Below are positions 1 to 5,635 of a stretch of 7,136 nucleotides of DNA, in pieces; positions within the stretch are counted from its first letter, which is position 1; each line of letters opens with the position of its first letter. The stretch covers positions 1-7,136 of the forward strand of contig JAFCZZ010000094.1 of the NCBI GenBank assembly GCA_019314085.1, read 5' to 3'. The notes below the pieces were generated by a model, which was not told the origin of the DNA, made no database searches, and was given only the letters and a program-made list of their open reading frames with translations. The translations under genes and the position numbers were made by a program. The stretch is from Deltaproteobacteria bacterium (GTDB taxonomy: Bacteria > Desulfobacterota > Syntrophia > Syntrophales > UBA2210).

Positions 1-497
1 AGGGAGTAGAGAATCATGATCACACTCGGTGGGATGAGGATGCCCCACCCCCCGCCGGTGAGAATGCAGCCGATGGCCAGGTTCTTGTCGTAGTTCCTCT
101 GGAGCATCGACGGCAGAGCGATCGCGCCCATGCTGGCCACGGCGGCCCCGCTTATCCCGCACATGGCGGCGAAGACGGCGCAGATAAAGCAGGTACCGAT
201 GGCGAGGCCTCCCCTGACCGGACCGAACCACAGGTACATCATATCATATAGATCGTTGGCTGCCCCCGATTTTTCCAGGACCATGGCCATAAAAATAAAG
301 AGAGGAACGGCCACGAGACTGAATTTGTTCATGGCCCCCCAGGTCTGGGCCGCAACCATGTAGAAGGCCTGGGGTCCCCAGGTAAAATAGATAAAGATTA
401 CCGATGTACCCCCCAGTACGAAGGTGAGGGGAAGCCCGAGTATAAGAAACAGCAGAAGCGATGCGAAAAAGAGAAGAGTCAGCAGTTCAATGCTCAT
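1..497 (-). CDS. dctM: TRAP transporter large permease DctM, N-terminal 165 residues (runs off left edge)
   Basis: This is the large membrane subunit of a tripartite ATP-independent periplasmic (TRAP) transporter, the part that moves solute across the inner membrane using an ion (usually sodium) gradient. The gene starts with ATG at 497 and stays open to the window edge, so only the first 165 residues (family length about 425-440) are visible. Residues 5-38 form a hydrophobic hairpin beginning MSIELLTLLFF. A PLFIFMAM segment lies at 65-72, the glycine/alanine-rich AAMCGISGAAVASMGAI at 110-126 matches the conserved 'FAA.SGSS.A' region of DctM, and GILIPPSVIMILYS at 152-165 matches the 'GILIPPS' signature. 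The start codon overlaps the dctQ stop codon by four bases (ATGA), which points to translational coupling. A run of eight G just upstream (504-511) probably serves as its ribosome binding site. Family assignment is secure; the substrate cannot be read from this part. Confidence 0.93.
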   Translation of the reverse strand, partial: MSIELLTLLFFASLLLFLILGLPLTFVLGGTSVIFIYFTWGPQAFYMVAAQTWGAMNKFSLVAVPLFIFMAMVLEKSGAANDLYDMMYLWFGPVRGGLAIGTCFICAVFAAMCGISGAAVASMGAIALPSMLQRNYDKNLAIGCILTGGGWGILIPPSVIMILYS

Positions 498-972
498 GCG
501 ATTCCCCCCCCTTCATCGGTCACTCCGGCGGATTTGCCCAAGGCCGTCAGGATATCCCGGACCAGTTTGGCAAGACCTTGCAAGAGCAAGAGCAGGGCGC
601 CGAGCGGGATCATCAGTTTGAACGGATAGAGGGGTACGCCCCAGGCCGAGTTGGAATGTTCCCAGATAGAGACGGACTCCCAGGCGAGCGAACCTCCGTA
701 TATGAGCAGCATCCCGCAGAACAGGAGAAAAAGAAGGGAGGTGCAGATATCGAGAATGGCCCGGGTCCTCCTACTGAAACGACTGTACAGGATGTCCACA
801 TTCACGTGACCTCCCCAGCGCAGGACATGACCGCCGGAGAGGACCACATATACAGCGAAGACCAGTTGCGTGAGTTCGTTGCCCCACACCGTGGGGTCCC
901 GAACCACAACACCCTGCCCACCCAATCGTTTGTCGCATCGACAAAATCAAGCACGGCTAAAAGTTTACGCAC
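494..972 (-). pseudogene. dctQ: TRAP transporter small permease DctQ, disrupted by a frame change and loss of the first membrane helix
   Basis: DctQ is the four-helix small membrane subunit that pairs with DctM. A GTG at 972 has a good ribosome binding site and opens a frame reading VRKLLAVLDFVDATNDWVGR, a typical DctQ N-terminus. That frame then runs out of register and stops at 802-804. The rest of the protein continues in another frame: PTVWGNELTQLVFAVYVVLS (ends about 837), then HVNVDILYSRFS and two further hydrophobic stretches, ending at TGA 494-496. Between the 'VGR' end of the first piece and 'PTVWGNEL' of the second, DctQ proteins normally have about 20-25 residues forming helix 1; here only about 17 bases remain. 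By my estimate some 50-60 bases are missing, with a frame change. The second frame alone can only start at a TTG (923-925) without a visible ribosome binding site, and would lack helix 1 (143 residues, usual 160-190). It is either a real mutation or a sequence/assembly error; the subunit identity is certain. Confidence 0.82.
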
Positions 973-979
973 AAAACCC

Positions 980-984
980 CCTCC
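980..984 (-). promoter_or_regulatory. Ribosome binding site that fixes the original dctQ start
   Basis: GGAGG on the minus strand lies 7 bases before the GTG at 970-972. It identifies that GTG as the true dctQ start and shows that the TTG at 923-925, the only start available to the intact downstream frame, is a fallback. The 147 bases between dctP and dctQ contain no other gene. Confidence 0.65.
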
Positions 985-1119
985 ATAGCAATGGTAGGGA
1001 TGCCTCCGACCGCCCTTTGCCGAGGAAGATCAATCCCTCGTCAAAGAACGGCCCGGACATCCTGAATGAACCTGTTGGTGCAGACGCTAAAGATCCTCTG
1101 GCGTAACGGTCTTTTTTCG

Positions 1120-2163
1120 TTATTCGATTCGACCCATCTGCCGGTTGAACTCCTTAAGCAGTTTTACTGCCTTTGCGCACGCCGGGCCTTTCTTGGCAAC
1201 CTCATCCCATATCTTGAGGGCCGCGGTCTGCATCTTGGCGTATTCCGCCGGGGGCAGCGTGATGAGCTCCACCCCTTTTGTCTTCAGTACCTTGCTCAGG
1301 GCCTTGTTCTCCTTATAGATGTACTCGTTGGTACGCAGCCAGAACTCTTGTTCGAGGGCCTGGACCAGGATCTCCTGAAGATCCGTGGGCAGTTTTTCAA
1401 ACTCCTTTTTGTTGATGACCCAGTAGTCTGTAGCGGCCACGTTGAGGGCCGGGCGCAGATGGTACTTGTTGACGTCATAAAACTTCATACTCATGCTGCC
1501 CTGCACGGCGCCCCAATGGGCCCCGTCCATCACACCCGAGGCCAGGGCTGCATAGATTTCGCTTCCGGGCATATAGGATGCCGCCGCGCCGATGGACGTC
1601 AGGAATTTCTGAAGGATACCGGAAGAGCGCAGTTTTTTCCCCTTGAAGTCCGCGAACGAGCGGATCGGTTTCTTGAGGGAGAGCTCGGTGGGGTAGAGTT
1701 TGTCGGTAAAGTACATGAGACCGTGCTTGGCAAATTCATCCTTTACCATCTGTTCGAAACCGAGCCACTGGTGATAATAGACCGCTTCCCATACATCGCC
1801 GAAGTTCAGCGGAAGTCCCGAGTTCACATTCAGCAGCGGAACCTGGGCCAGGTCATATGCCGCTGAAGTGATGGCAATTGGTACCATGCCTCTCTTCACG
1901 GCGTTGAAGTTTTCCTTGGCCGGGATCAAGGCACCCGCCGGATAGGGCTCGATGACGAGCCTGCCGTTTGAGCGTTTCTTGACGCGCTCGGCAACGACCT
2001 GCAGGCTGTCCCTGTACGAGGAACTGGCCATGGGCCAGTGGGCCGGGCATTTCCAGGTGTACACCTTCTCGGCGGCAAGGGCTGTGCCCCCGATACCAAA
2101 CATGGTCAACAGGACAATTCCCGCCAGCACGATGATACTCCCTGCGAACAACGCTTTCTTCAT
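1120..2163 (-). CDS. dctP: TRAP transporter periplasmic substrate-binding protein DctP
   Basis: This is the soluble extracytoplasmic solute receptor of the TRAP system, which captures substrate in the periplasm and delivers it to the DctQ/DctM membrane complex. The 347 residues fit the family (about 320-370). An N-terminal Sec signal is visible: MKK, a hydrophobic core at residues 4-26, and an ALA|AEK cleavage site near residue 30. The mature protein begins VYTWKCPAHWPMASSSY. The region FADFKGKKLRSSG (170-182) holds the family's conserved arginine (R179), which in characterised DctP proteins binds a substrate carboxylate. It is followed by the typical SEIYAALASGVMDGAHWG (201-218). A strong AGGAGG site 7 bases before ATG 2163 supports the start. 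It is the first gene of dctP-dctQ-dctM. The sequence style recalls the receptors annotated for mannitol, chloroaromatic or oxoacid substrates, but the ligand is not determinable here. Confidence 0.95.
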   Translation of the reverse strand: MKKALFAGSIIVLAGIVLLTMFGIGGTALAAEKVYTWKCPAHWPMASSSYRDSLQVVAERVKKRSNGRLVIEPYPAGALIPAKENFNAVKRGMVPIAITSAAYDLAQVPLLNVNSGLPLNFGDVWEAVYYHQWLGFEQMVKDEFAKHGLMYFTDKLYPTELSLKKPIRSFADFKGKKLRSSGILQKFLTSIGAAASYMPGSEIYAALASGVMDGAHWGAVQGSMSMKFYDVNKYHLRPALNVAATDYWVINKKEFEKLPTDLQEILVQALEQEFWLRTNEYIYKENKALSKVLKTKGVELITLPPAEYAKMQTAALKIWDEVAKKGPACAKAVKLLKEFNRQMGRIE

Positions 2164-2170
2164 GATAAAT

Positions 2171-2176
2171 CCTCCT
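2171..2176 (-). promoter_or_regulatory. Strong ribosome binding site of dctP
   Basis: AGGAGG on the minus strand, 7 bases before the ATG at 2161-2163. It is a near-perfect Shine-Dalgarno sequence, as expected for a highly expressed periplasmic binding protein. The hairpin at 2194-2216 lies only 17 bases further upstream. Confidence 0.75.
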
Positions 2177-2193
2177 TTATGTTGTATATCCCC

Positions 2194-2216
2194 CCTCTCC
2201 CCGGTAAGGGGAGAGG
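2194..2216 (-). repeat. GC-rich perfect hairpin in the dctP leader
   Basis: A perfect 9-base inverted repeat, CCTCTCCCC and GGGGAGAGG, encloses a five-base loop. In dctP mRNA it would form a very stable stem ending about 30 bases before the start codon. It lacks the U tract of an intrinsic terminator; on the minus strand it is followed by a run of G and then ATATAC. It could be an mRNA-stabilising or translation-modulating stem, or a copy of a dispersed palindromic repeat. The function is inferred; the structure is seen directly. Confidence 0.6.
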
Positions 2217-2218
2217 AT

Positions 2219-2338
2219 TTAATACTGTCTCATACTTGGCACATCACGGCCACTGTCCGGCAAGTACCCTTGGCGGATGGTGTCTATTCTGTTGATTCTT
2301 GAGTTTCTGATGGGTGTGTCGTAGAGGTCTTTCATCAT
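2219..2338 (-). CDS. Possible small ORF of 39 codons upstream of dctP
   Basis: An open frame starts at tandem ATG codons (2336-2338 and 2333-2335) and ends with TAA at 2219-2221, 55 bases before dctP. The product begins MMKDLYDTPIRNSRINRIDT and ends with SMRQY; it is basic and has no hydrophobic segment. A weak GAGG lies about 11 bases before the first ATG. I recognise no family. It could be a leader peptide, the tail of a decayed gene, or chance; the last two seem at least as likely. Confidence 0.15.
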   Translation of the reverse strand: MMKDLYDTPIRNSRINRIDTIRQGYLPDSGRDVPSMRQY

Positions 2339-2634
2339 CTTTGCAATGTCCTCGCGTTACCGCTGCTCCATGTATGCTGGAGCGTCCCAGAACTTTCTGA
2401 TTCACTGCTTCGGGCGAACCAGCCTTAGGAAGAGACTTGTAAAGAATTCATACAAAAAGATAGGTACAAGAAAGCTTGCCGCAACGGTTGCCGCCAATGA
2501 TTCACGTTTCTCTCCAGAAACCCGAACCACCGGAACATAGACATGCCTCCGCCACTGACATAGGCAAGGAACACTTTCGGCTCACCGACAAAATTCTTTC
2601 AGGCAAATAAGATGGAAATGAATACCCCCCCGTC

Positions 2635-2644
2635 TAACATGTTA
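2635..2644. promoter_or_regulatory. Palindrome TAACATGTTA at the predicted transcription start
   Basis: A perfect 10-base palindrome begins two bases downstream of the -10 box of the promoter at 2646-2674 and covers its expected start point, a position typical of a repressor operator. No regulator gene lies in the window to test this against. A short palindrome of this kind can also occur by chance. Confidence 0.25.
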
Positions 2645-2645
2645 A

Positions 2646-2674
2646 CTTATTCCAAAAATAATATTCAATGTCAA
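2646..2674 (-). promoter_or_regulatory. Predicted sigma-70-type promoter reading toward dctP
   Basis: On the minus strand a perfect -35 box TTGACA (2669-2674) is followed after 17 bases by AATAAG (2646-2651; four of six matches to TATAAT) in an AT-rich setting. The transcript would start near 2639 and carry a leader of roughly 475 bases before dctP. No nearer promoter of similar quality is apparent, so this is the best candidate for the TRAP operon. Confidence 0.5.
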
Positions 2675-2794
2675 GAGTAGAATGTTTTTTCCGCGGATAC
2701 AACGCCCAAGGCATGGTAGAAATTCCTGCTGTCCCCTGTTTTTACGGGAGAGAAGATTAAGAGATATCGGCTGTCTCACGAAGCAGATCGGCAA

Positions 2795-3532
2795 TTAGCC
2801 CTCTTGTTTCAAGCTTTCCAATGCCTCCGATATACGTGCCCTGACCATTTCGGCTGTTTTTTCAGGGGTCAGGGCACGAAAGGTTTCATAGGGGATTTCT
2901 TCAAGAATCTTTACTCTGATGGGATGTTTGCCGTGAAAATTCAGGCTTTTTTTTGGCAGGGCAGCCTTCGTGCCGTTGATGACGATGGGCAGGATCGGCA
3001 CCTTATTGTCCTGGGCCAGGAGAAAGGCCCCCGGTTTGAAGTCTTTGACGACACCTGTTTTCGATCGCGTTCCTTCGGGAAAGAGGTAGACGGAGTTTCC
3101 TCCGGCAAGGGCCTTATTGCAGTCCTCCAGCATCATCCGTATGCTCTGCCTGTCACCGCGGGTAAGTTTGATGTAGCGGTTTAGCGTCATGTTCCATCCG
3201 ATAAAAGGGATTTTGAATATCTCTGCCTTCGATACCCACTTGAAGGGAAAAAAGATCCGGAACGCGACGAGGATATCAAGGAGGGACTGGTGATTGGATA
3301 CGACCACATAGGTCTTCTTTCGGATATGTTCCTTCCCCTCGATTGAAACCGACCAGGGGGGCATTACCCAGGTATAGATCGATGCCCAGAATGAGGTAAA
3401 GTAGTGTAGGACGTACAGACGCTTATCAAACAGGACGGTTGCCAGCCATATGATCAGTGCCACCACATAGAAGACCATACTGGAGATTGCCATAAAAGAC
3501 AGAAACAGTATGGGAATAATACGATCGGCCAT
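2795..3532 (-). CDS. plsC: 1-acyl-sn-glycerol-3-phosphate acyltransferase, PlsC/LPLAT family
   Basis: This predicted membrane-associated acyltransferase moves a fatty acyl group from acyl-ACP or acyl-CoA onto lysophosphatidic acid, giving phosphatidic acid for phospholipid synthesis. With the ATG at 3532 it has 245 residues, normal for PlsC. Residues 5-35 form an N-terminal membrane anchor. The acyltransferase motifs are in order: NHQSLLD (80-86; catalytic H81 and D86 in HX4D), KWVSKAEIFKIPFIGW (98-113) leading to the glycerol-phosphate-binding region, FPEGTRS (151-157), and VPILPIVINGT (178-188). The reading frame extends five codons upstream to a TTG at 3547, but GGAG at 3542-3545 is correctly placed for the ATG and would lie inside that longer version, so I prefer the ATG. 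It stands alone with its own promoter at 3680-3709. Related LPLAT enzymes acylating other lysolipids cannot be excluded. Confidence 0.92.
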   Translation of the reverse strand: MADRIIPILFLSFMAISSMVFYVVALIIWLATVLFDKRLYVLHYFTSFWASIYTWVMPPWSVSIEGKEHIRKKTYVVVSNHQSLLDILVAFRIFFPFKWVSKAEIFKIPFIGWNMTLNRYIKLTRGDRQSIRMMLEDCNKALAGGNSVYLFPEGTRSKTGVVKDFKPGAFLLAQDNKVPILPIVINGTKAALPKKSLNFHGKHPIRVKILEEIPYETFRALTPEKTAEMVRARISEALESLKQEG

Positions 3533-3541
3533 CGGGTTATA

Positions 3542-3545
3542 CTCC
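3542..3545 (-). promoter_or_regulatory. Ribosome binding site deciding the plsC start
   Basis: GGAG on the minus strand lies 9 bases before the ATG at 3530-3532. It overlaps the alternative TTG codon at 3545-3547, so that TTG is unlikely to be the start. Confidence 0.6.
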
Positions 3546-3679
3546 AAAGTCGGGTGATTTTGTTCCGGTTGAATCTATCGAAACAATAGGGAAACAATCC
3601 GTGCGGGTTCGGTTTTTGTTGTCCAGCCGGCTTTTTGGTGCGCCGGGATAACGATATCTTCTGTACTGCGAACACCCCC

Positions 3680-3709
3680 TCTATATGAAACTACGAACCC
3701 TATTGTCAA
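3680..3709 (-). promoter_or_regulatory. Predicted promoter of plsC
   Basis: On the minus strand, TTGACA (3704-3709, perfect -35) is followed after 18 bases by TATAGA (3680-3685, four of six matches to the -10 consensus). Transcription would begin near 3673 and give a leader of about 140 bases. That leader contains a small CCGGC/GCCGG stem (3627-3646, ten-base loop) of unknown meaning. Confidence 0.5.
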
Positions 3710-3806
3710 TAAAAAGGAAGAATGGACCGGATCTTTGCTGTTAACAATGTATCCCCCCCCATCCCCCTCTTGTCGCTCGCCCCCTCCCTCACCCTTTTGG
3801 GCAGAG

Positions 3807-3827
3807 AACATGTCACAAGGACTTGTT
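3807..3827. promoter_or_regulatory. Inverted repeat AACATGTC-N5-GACTTGTT, possible operator
   Basis: The two eight-base arms match at seven of eight positions and are separated by five bases, the geometry of a dimeric repressor or activator site. The repeat overlaps the -35 element of the predicted plus-strand promoter and lies about 100 bases upstream of the plsC promoter on the other strand. The binding factor is unknown. Confidence 0.3.
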
Positions 3828-3840
3828 AATATTGAATAAT
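3812..3840 (+). promoter_or_regulatory. Candidate promoter for the receiver/HD-GYP gene
   Basis: GTCACA (3812-3817, four of six -35 matches) is followed after 17 bases by AATAAT (3835-3840, five of six -10 matches) in an AT-rich stretch. Transcription would start near 3847, giving a leader of about 230 bases. A weaker TATACA closer to the gene (4043-4048) lacks a good -35 box. Confidence 0.33.
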
Positions 3841-4078
3841 TCTTCTGTGTGGGGCAAAGGCCCTTGGGTCTCTCCTGTAAAATCTATTTTTTTTCGGCAG
3901 GAAGCGGTCAAAATTACTAAAGAAAGGGAATCAATGTGCCAATGGTGATATTGGGAAAGCGGTACGTATCCGGTGAATACCCGCAACCCGCTCCTTCATG
4001 TAGGTGATATGGGGCATGTATGTCGAGCGGAACACTCCCCACTATACATGATATACGCCGGCAAAAGGACGGACGCCT

Positions 4079-5524
4079 ATGAATACACCGAACATATTGA
4101 TCGTCGATGACAGTCCGGTTACCCGCAAGGTGCTGTCAAAGCAACTCGAGCAGCTCGGGAGTCGGGTTACCCAGGCGGAAGACGGGCAGCAGGGCCTTGA
4201 AATTGCTCTTTCTCAAACCTTTGACCTGATCATCTCCGATGTGGATATGCCTGGCATGGATGGATTCAACCTCTGCCAAAAAATCAAAGACAATCCTTCC
4301 ACCAGGGGGGTGCCGGTTATTATGCTGAGTTCGATGGACAGCGATCAGGACATCGACAAGGGATTCCAGTCCGGTGCGGCGGCCTATATATCGAAGGCGG
4401 AGGCGAGTCAGGAACTCCATGCAACCATTGAGAGGGTTCTTGAACAGTTCAAATCTCACCGCAGGCACTGGATTCTTGTCGTAGATGATTCTCCAACGAT
4501 ACGAACGCTGGTGCGCAAAGGGCTTGAGGCTGCCGGCTTCCAGGTCTCGGTCGCGAAAAACGGCAAGGAGGCCCTGGCCCTGATTGAAGAAAACCGCCCG
4601 GATCTCATTCTCAGCGATATCAACATGCCCGTGATGGACGGTATCAAGTTTTGTAAGACCGTTCACGCAACCGATGAGTTGGCCAGCATTCCCTTCATTA
4701 CTATGAGCGCCAACAGTGATCGGGCGATTATGCGACGCATGATGGAATGGGGGGCATCCGCCTATCTGGTCAAACCGTTTAACCTTGAGCAGTTGGTTAT
4801 CACCATAGAAAAATTGTTATCAGACCACTTTCTGATTATACTCAAAGACCGGCAACGCCTTGAGGCCGAACGGGGAATGATGCTGGCGAGCATTACCAGC
4901 CTTATCGTGGCCCTTGAGGCTCGTGATCACTATACGCGGGGTCATTCCGAAGCAGTGGCGCTGCTCGTCTCCGAGATGGCCGCTCGGATGGGCATGGAAC
5001 CGAATGAGATCGATTCGCTGGGCATCGCGGGTAGACTGCACGATATCGGCAAGATCGGCGTCCCCGACAATATACTTCTCAAACCGGGACGTCTTACCGG
5101 TGCCGAATCCTCGATCGTCAGGCAGCACCCCCTGACCGGTGTAAGCATCCTTGGCTCCATTCCGAGTATTCACGAGCTTATTCCTGTTATCCGGCACCAC
5201 CATGAACGGTTTGACGGAAACGGCTATCCAGACGGGCTCAGGGGGGAGAAGATACCCCTTTGGGTGCGGATGACTGCCGTTGCGGATACCTACGATGCCC
5301 TGACCAGTGATCGCCCATACCGGAGAGGGAGGTCTCAGGGGGAGGCCCTGAGCATCATCGAGGATGTAAAAGGCACCCAGCTGTGTCCGGATTGTGCGGA
5401 CGTCTTCATCAAACTCATTTCTGATTTCGAGGCGGGTGGCAGCACTGCGCTACAAGAGAGTCTAGGGTCAAGACTCGCCTCCTGTCGCGAAAAGAAGGTG
5501 TTGGTCCCGATCGTGGTCGAATAG
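4079..5524 (+). CDS. Response regulator with two receiver domains and an HD-GYP domain (predicted c-di-GMP phosphodiesterase)
   Basis: A 481-residue cytoplasmic signalling protein. Receiver 1 spans about residues 4-124: acidic pair D10/D11, phosphoacceptor D54 in SDVDMPGMDG, S84, and K106. Receiver 2 spans about 131-250: D136/D137, D180 in SDINMPVMDG, S210, and K232-P233. A short helical linker (about 251-270) leads to the HD-GYP domain (about 271-455), with GHSEAV (288-293), the HDIGK metal-binding motif (321-325), H350, HHERFDGNGYP (374-384) containing the GYP signature, and DTYDALTSDRPYR (403-415). HD-GYP proteins of this kind hydrolyse cyclic-di-GMP to pGpG or GMP, lowering the second messenger that favours biofilm over motility. 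All expected catalytic residues are present, so activity is likely, gated by phosphorylation. ATG 4079 is preceded by AAGGA at a 9-base spacing. No partner histidine kinase lies nearby. Receiver 1 has alanine instead of the usual proline after its conserved lysine. Confidence 0.95.
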   Translation: MNTPNILIVDDSPVTRKVLSKQLEQLGSRVTQAEDGQQGLEIALSQTFDLIISDVDMPGMDGFNLCQKIKDNPSTRGVPVIMLSSMDSDQDIDKGFQSGAAAYISKAEASQELHATIERVLEQFKSHRRHWILVVDDSPTIRTLVRKGLEAAGFQVSVAKNGKEALALIEENRPDLILSDINMPVMDGIKFCKTVHATDELASIPFITMSANSDRAIMRRMMEWGASAYLVKPFNLEQLVITIEKLLSDHFLIILKDRQRLEAERGMMLASITSLIVALEARDHYTRGHSEAVALLVSEMAARMGMEPNEIDSLGIAGRLHDIGKIGVPDNILLKPGRLTGAESSIVRQHPLTGVSILGSIPSIHELIPVIRHHHERFDGNGYPDGLRGEKIPLWVRMTAVADTYDALTSDRPYRRGRSQGEALSIIEDVKGTQLCPDCADVFIKLISDFEAGGSTALQESLGSRLASCREKKVLVPIVVE

Positions 5525-5605
5525 TTTCTTCCCCTCTCATTCCCTTCTTTTCATATTTACTCGACCAGCGGGGTTGTGTGCATGAGATAGTCCCTTTGGT
5601 CTGTA

Positions 5606-5622
5606 ACACCGGCAACCGGTGT
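5606..5622. terminator. Stem-loop between convergent genes, possible bidirectional terminator
   Basis: A perfect seven-base inverted repeat ACACCGG/CCGGTGT with a three-base loop (CAA) lies between the stop of the HD-GYP gene (5524) and the stop of the minus-strand oxidoreductase (5636). The position suits a shared terminator. Neither side is followed by a run of T, so if it terminates transcription it is not a textbook intrinsic terminator. Confidence 0.35.
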
Positions 5623-5635
5623 CGCGTCAGGCCTG

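Larger units (their letters stand above)
2164..2794. other. Gene-poor region between plsC and dctP
   Basis: These 631 bases contain no gene I can assign. Reading the minus strand from the plsC side, they hold an unremarkable stretch after the plsC stop without an obvious terminator, an AT-rich promoter (2646-2674) with a palindrome at its predicted start point (2635-2644), and two short overlapping reading fragments (2402-2598). These are followed by a possible 39-codon ORF (2219-2338) and the hairpin beside the dctP ribosome binding site. One fragment (stop at 2402-2404) encodes a hydrophobic stretch, SLAATVAASFLVPIFLYEFF, followed by about a dozen residues. The other, one frame away, reads VFLAYVSGGGMSMFRWFGF. 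Together they look like remains of a small membrane protein broken by a frameshift, but I cannot name a family. Plus-strand reading frames here look non-coding. Confidence 0.5.
3533..4078. other. Divergent intergenic region between plsC and the HD-GYP regulator
   Basis: These 546 bases contain no recognisable gene on either strand. The left part is the plsC leader and promoter. The middle holds a C-rich stretch on the plus strand with an eight-C run (3753-3760) and an imperfect hairpin, CTCaCCC-tttt-GGGcaGAG (3788-3806). Next come an operator-like inverted repeat (3807-3827) and a candidate plus-strand promoter (3812-3840). The remaining 230 bases form the presumed leader of the regulator gene, with a run of eight T near 3890 that has no adjacent stem. 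The longest open stretch I noticed near the gene is a 23-codon frame with a GTG start near 3934, with nothing to recommend it as a real gene. Confidence 0.55.

Noticed and set aside
461..988. A 175-codon plus-strand ORF across the dctQ region
   Set aside because: It is antisense to dctQ; the product is low in hydrophobic residues and shows no domain, while the minus strand has obvious DctQ sequence.
1066..1866. A 266-codon plus-strand ORF opposite dctP
   Set aside because: It lies antisense to a gene with a clear signal peptide, family motifs and ribosome binding site, and its product resembles no family I know. It is a shadow of GC-rich codon usage in dctP.
2219..2345. An IS256-type transposase remnant suggested by DIAKMMKDLYDTPI
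   Set aside because: The resemblance to the helix-turn-helix region of such transposases is vague, and no flanking transposase sequence or terminal inverted repeats are visible.
3575..3811. Minus-strand ORFs of 73-78 codons upstream of plsC
   Set aside because: They cover the plsC promoter and a C-rich tract, lack ribosome binding sites and domains, and look like chance open frames.
3853..3894. An intrinsic terminator before the eight-T run near 3890
   Set aside because: No stable stem lies directly next to the T run; the GGCAAAGGCCC stretch is too far away and pairs poorly.
4043..4048. A promoter -10 box TATACA just before the HD-GYP gene
   Set aside because: The position 17 bases upstream has only three of six -35 matches, weaker than the candidate at 3812-3840.
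3850..4078. A cyclic-di-GMP (GEMM) riboswitch in the leader of the HD-GYP gene
   Set aside because: I looked because of the gene's function and the GGGCAAAGG stretch near 3854, but the conserved GEMM core and its second stem with tetraloop receptor are not present.
4136..4666. A 176-codon minus-strand ORF inside the receiver domains
   Set aside because: It is antisense to the two receiver domains, which have all their signature residues on the plus strand.
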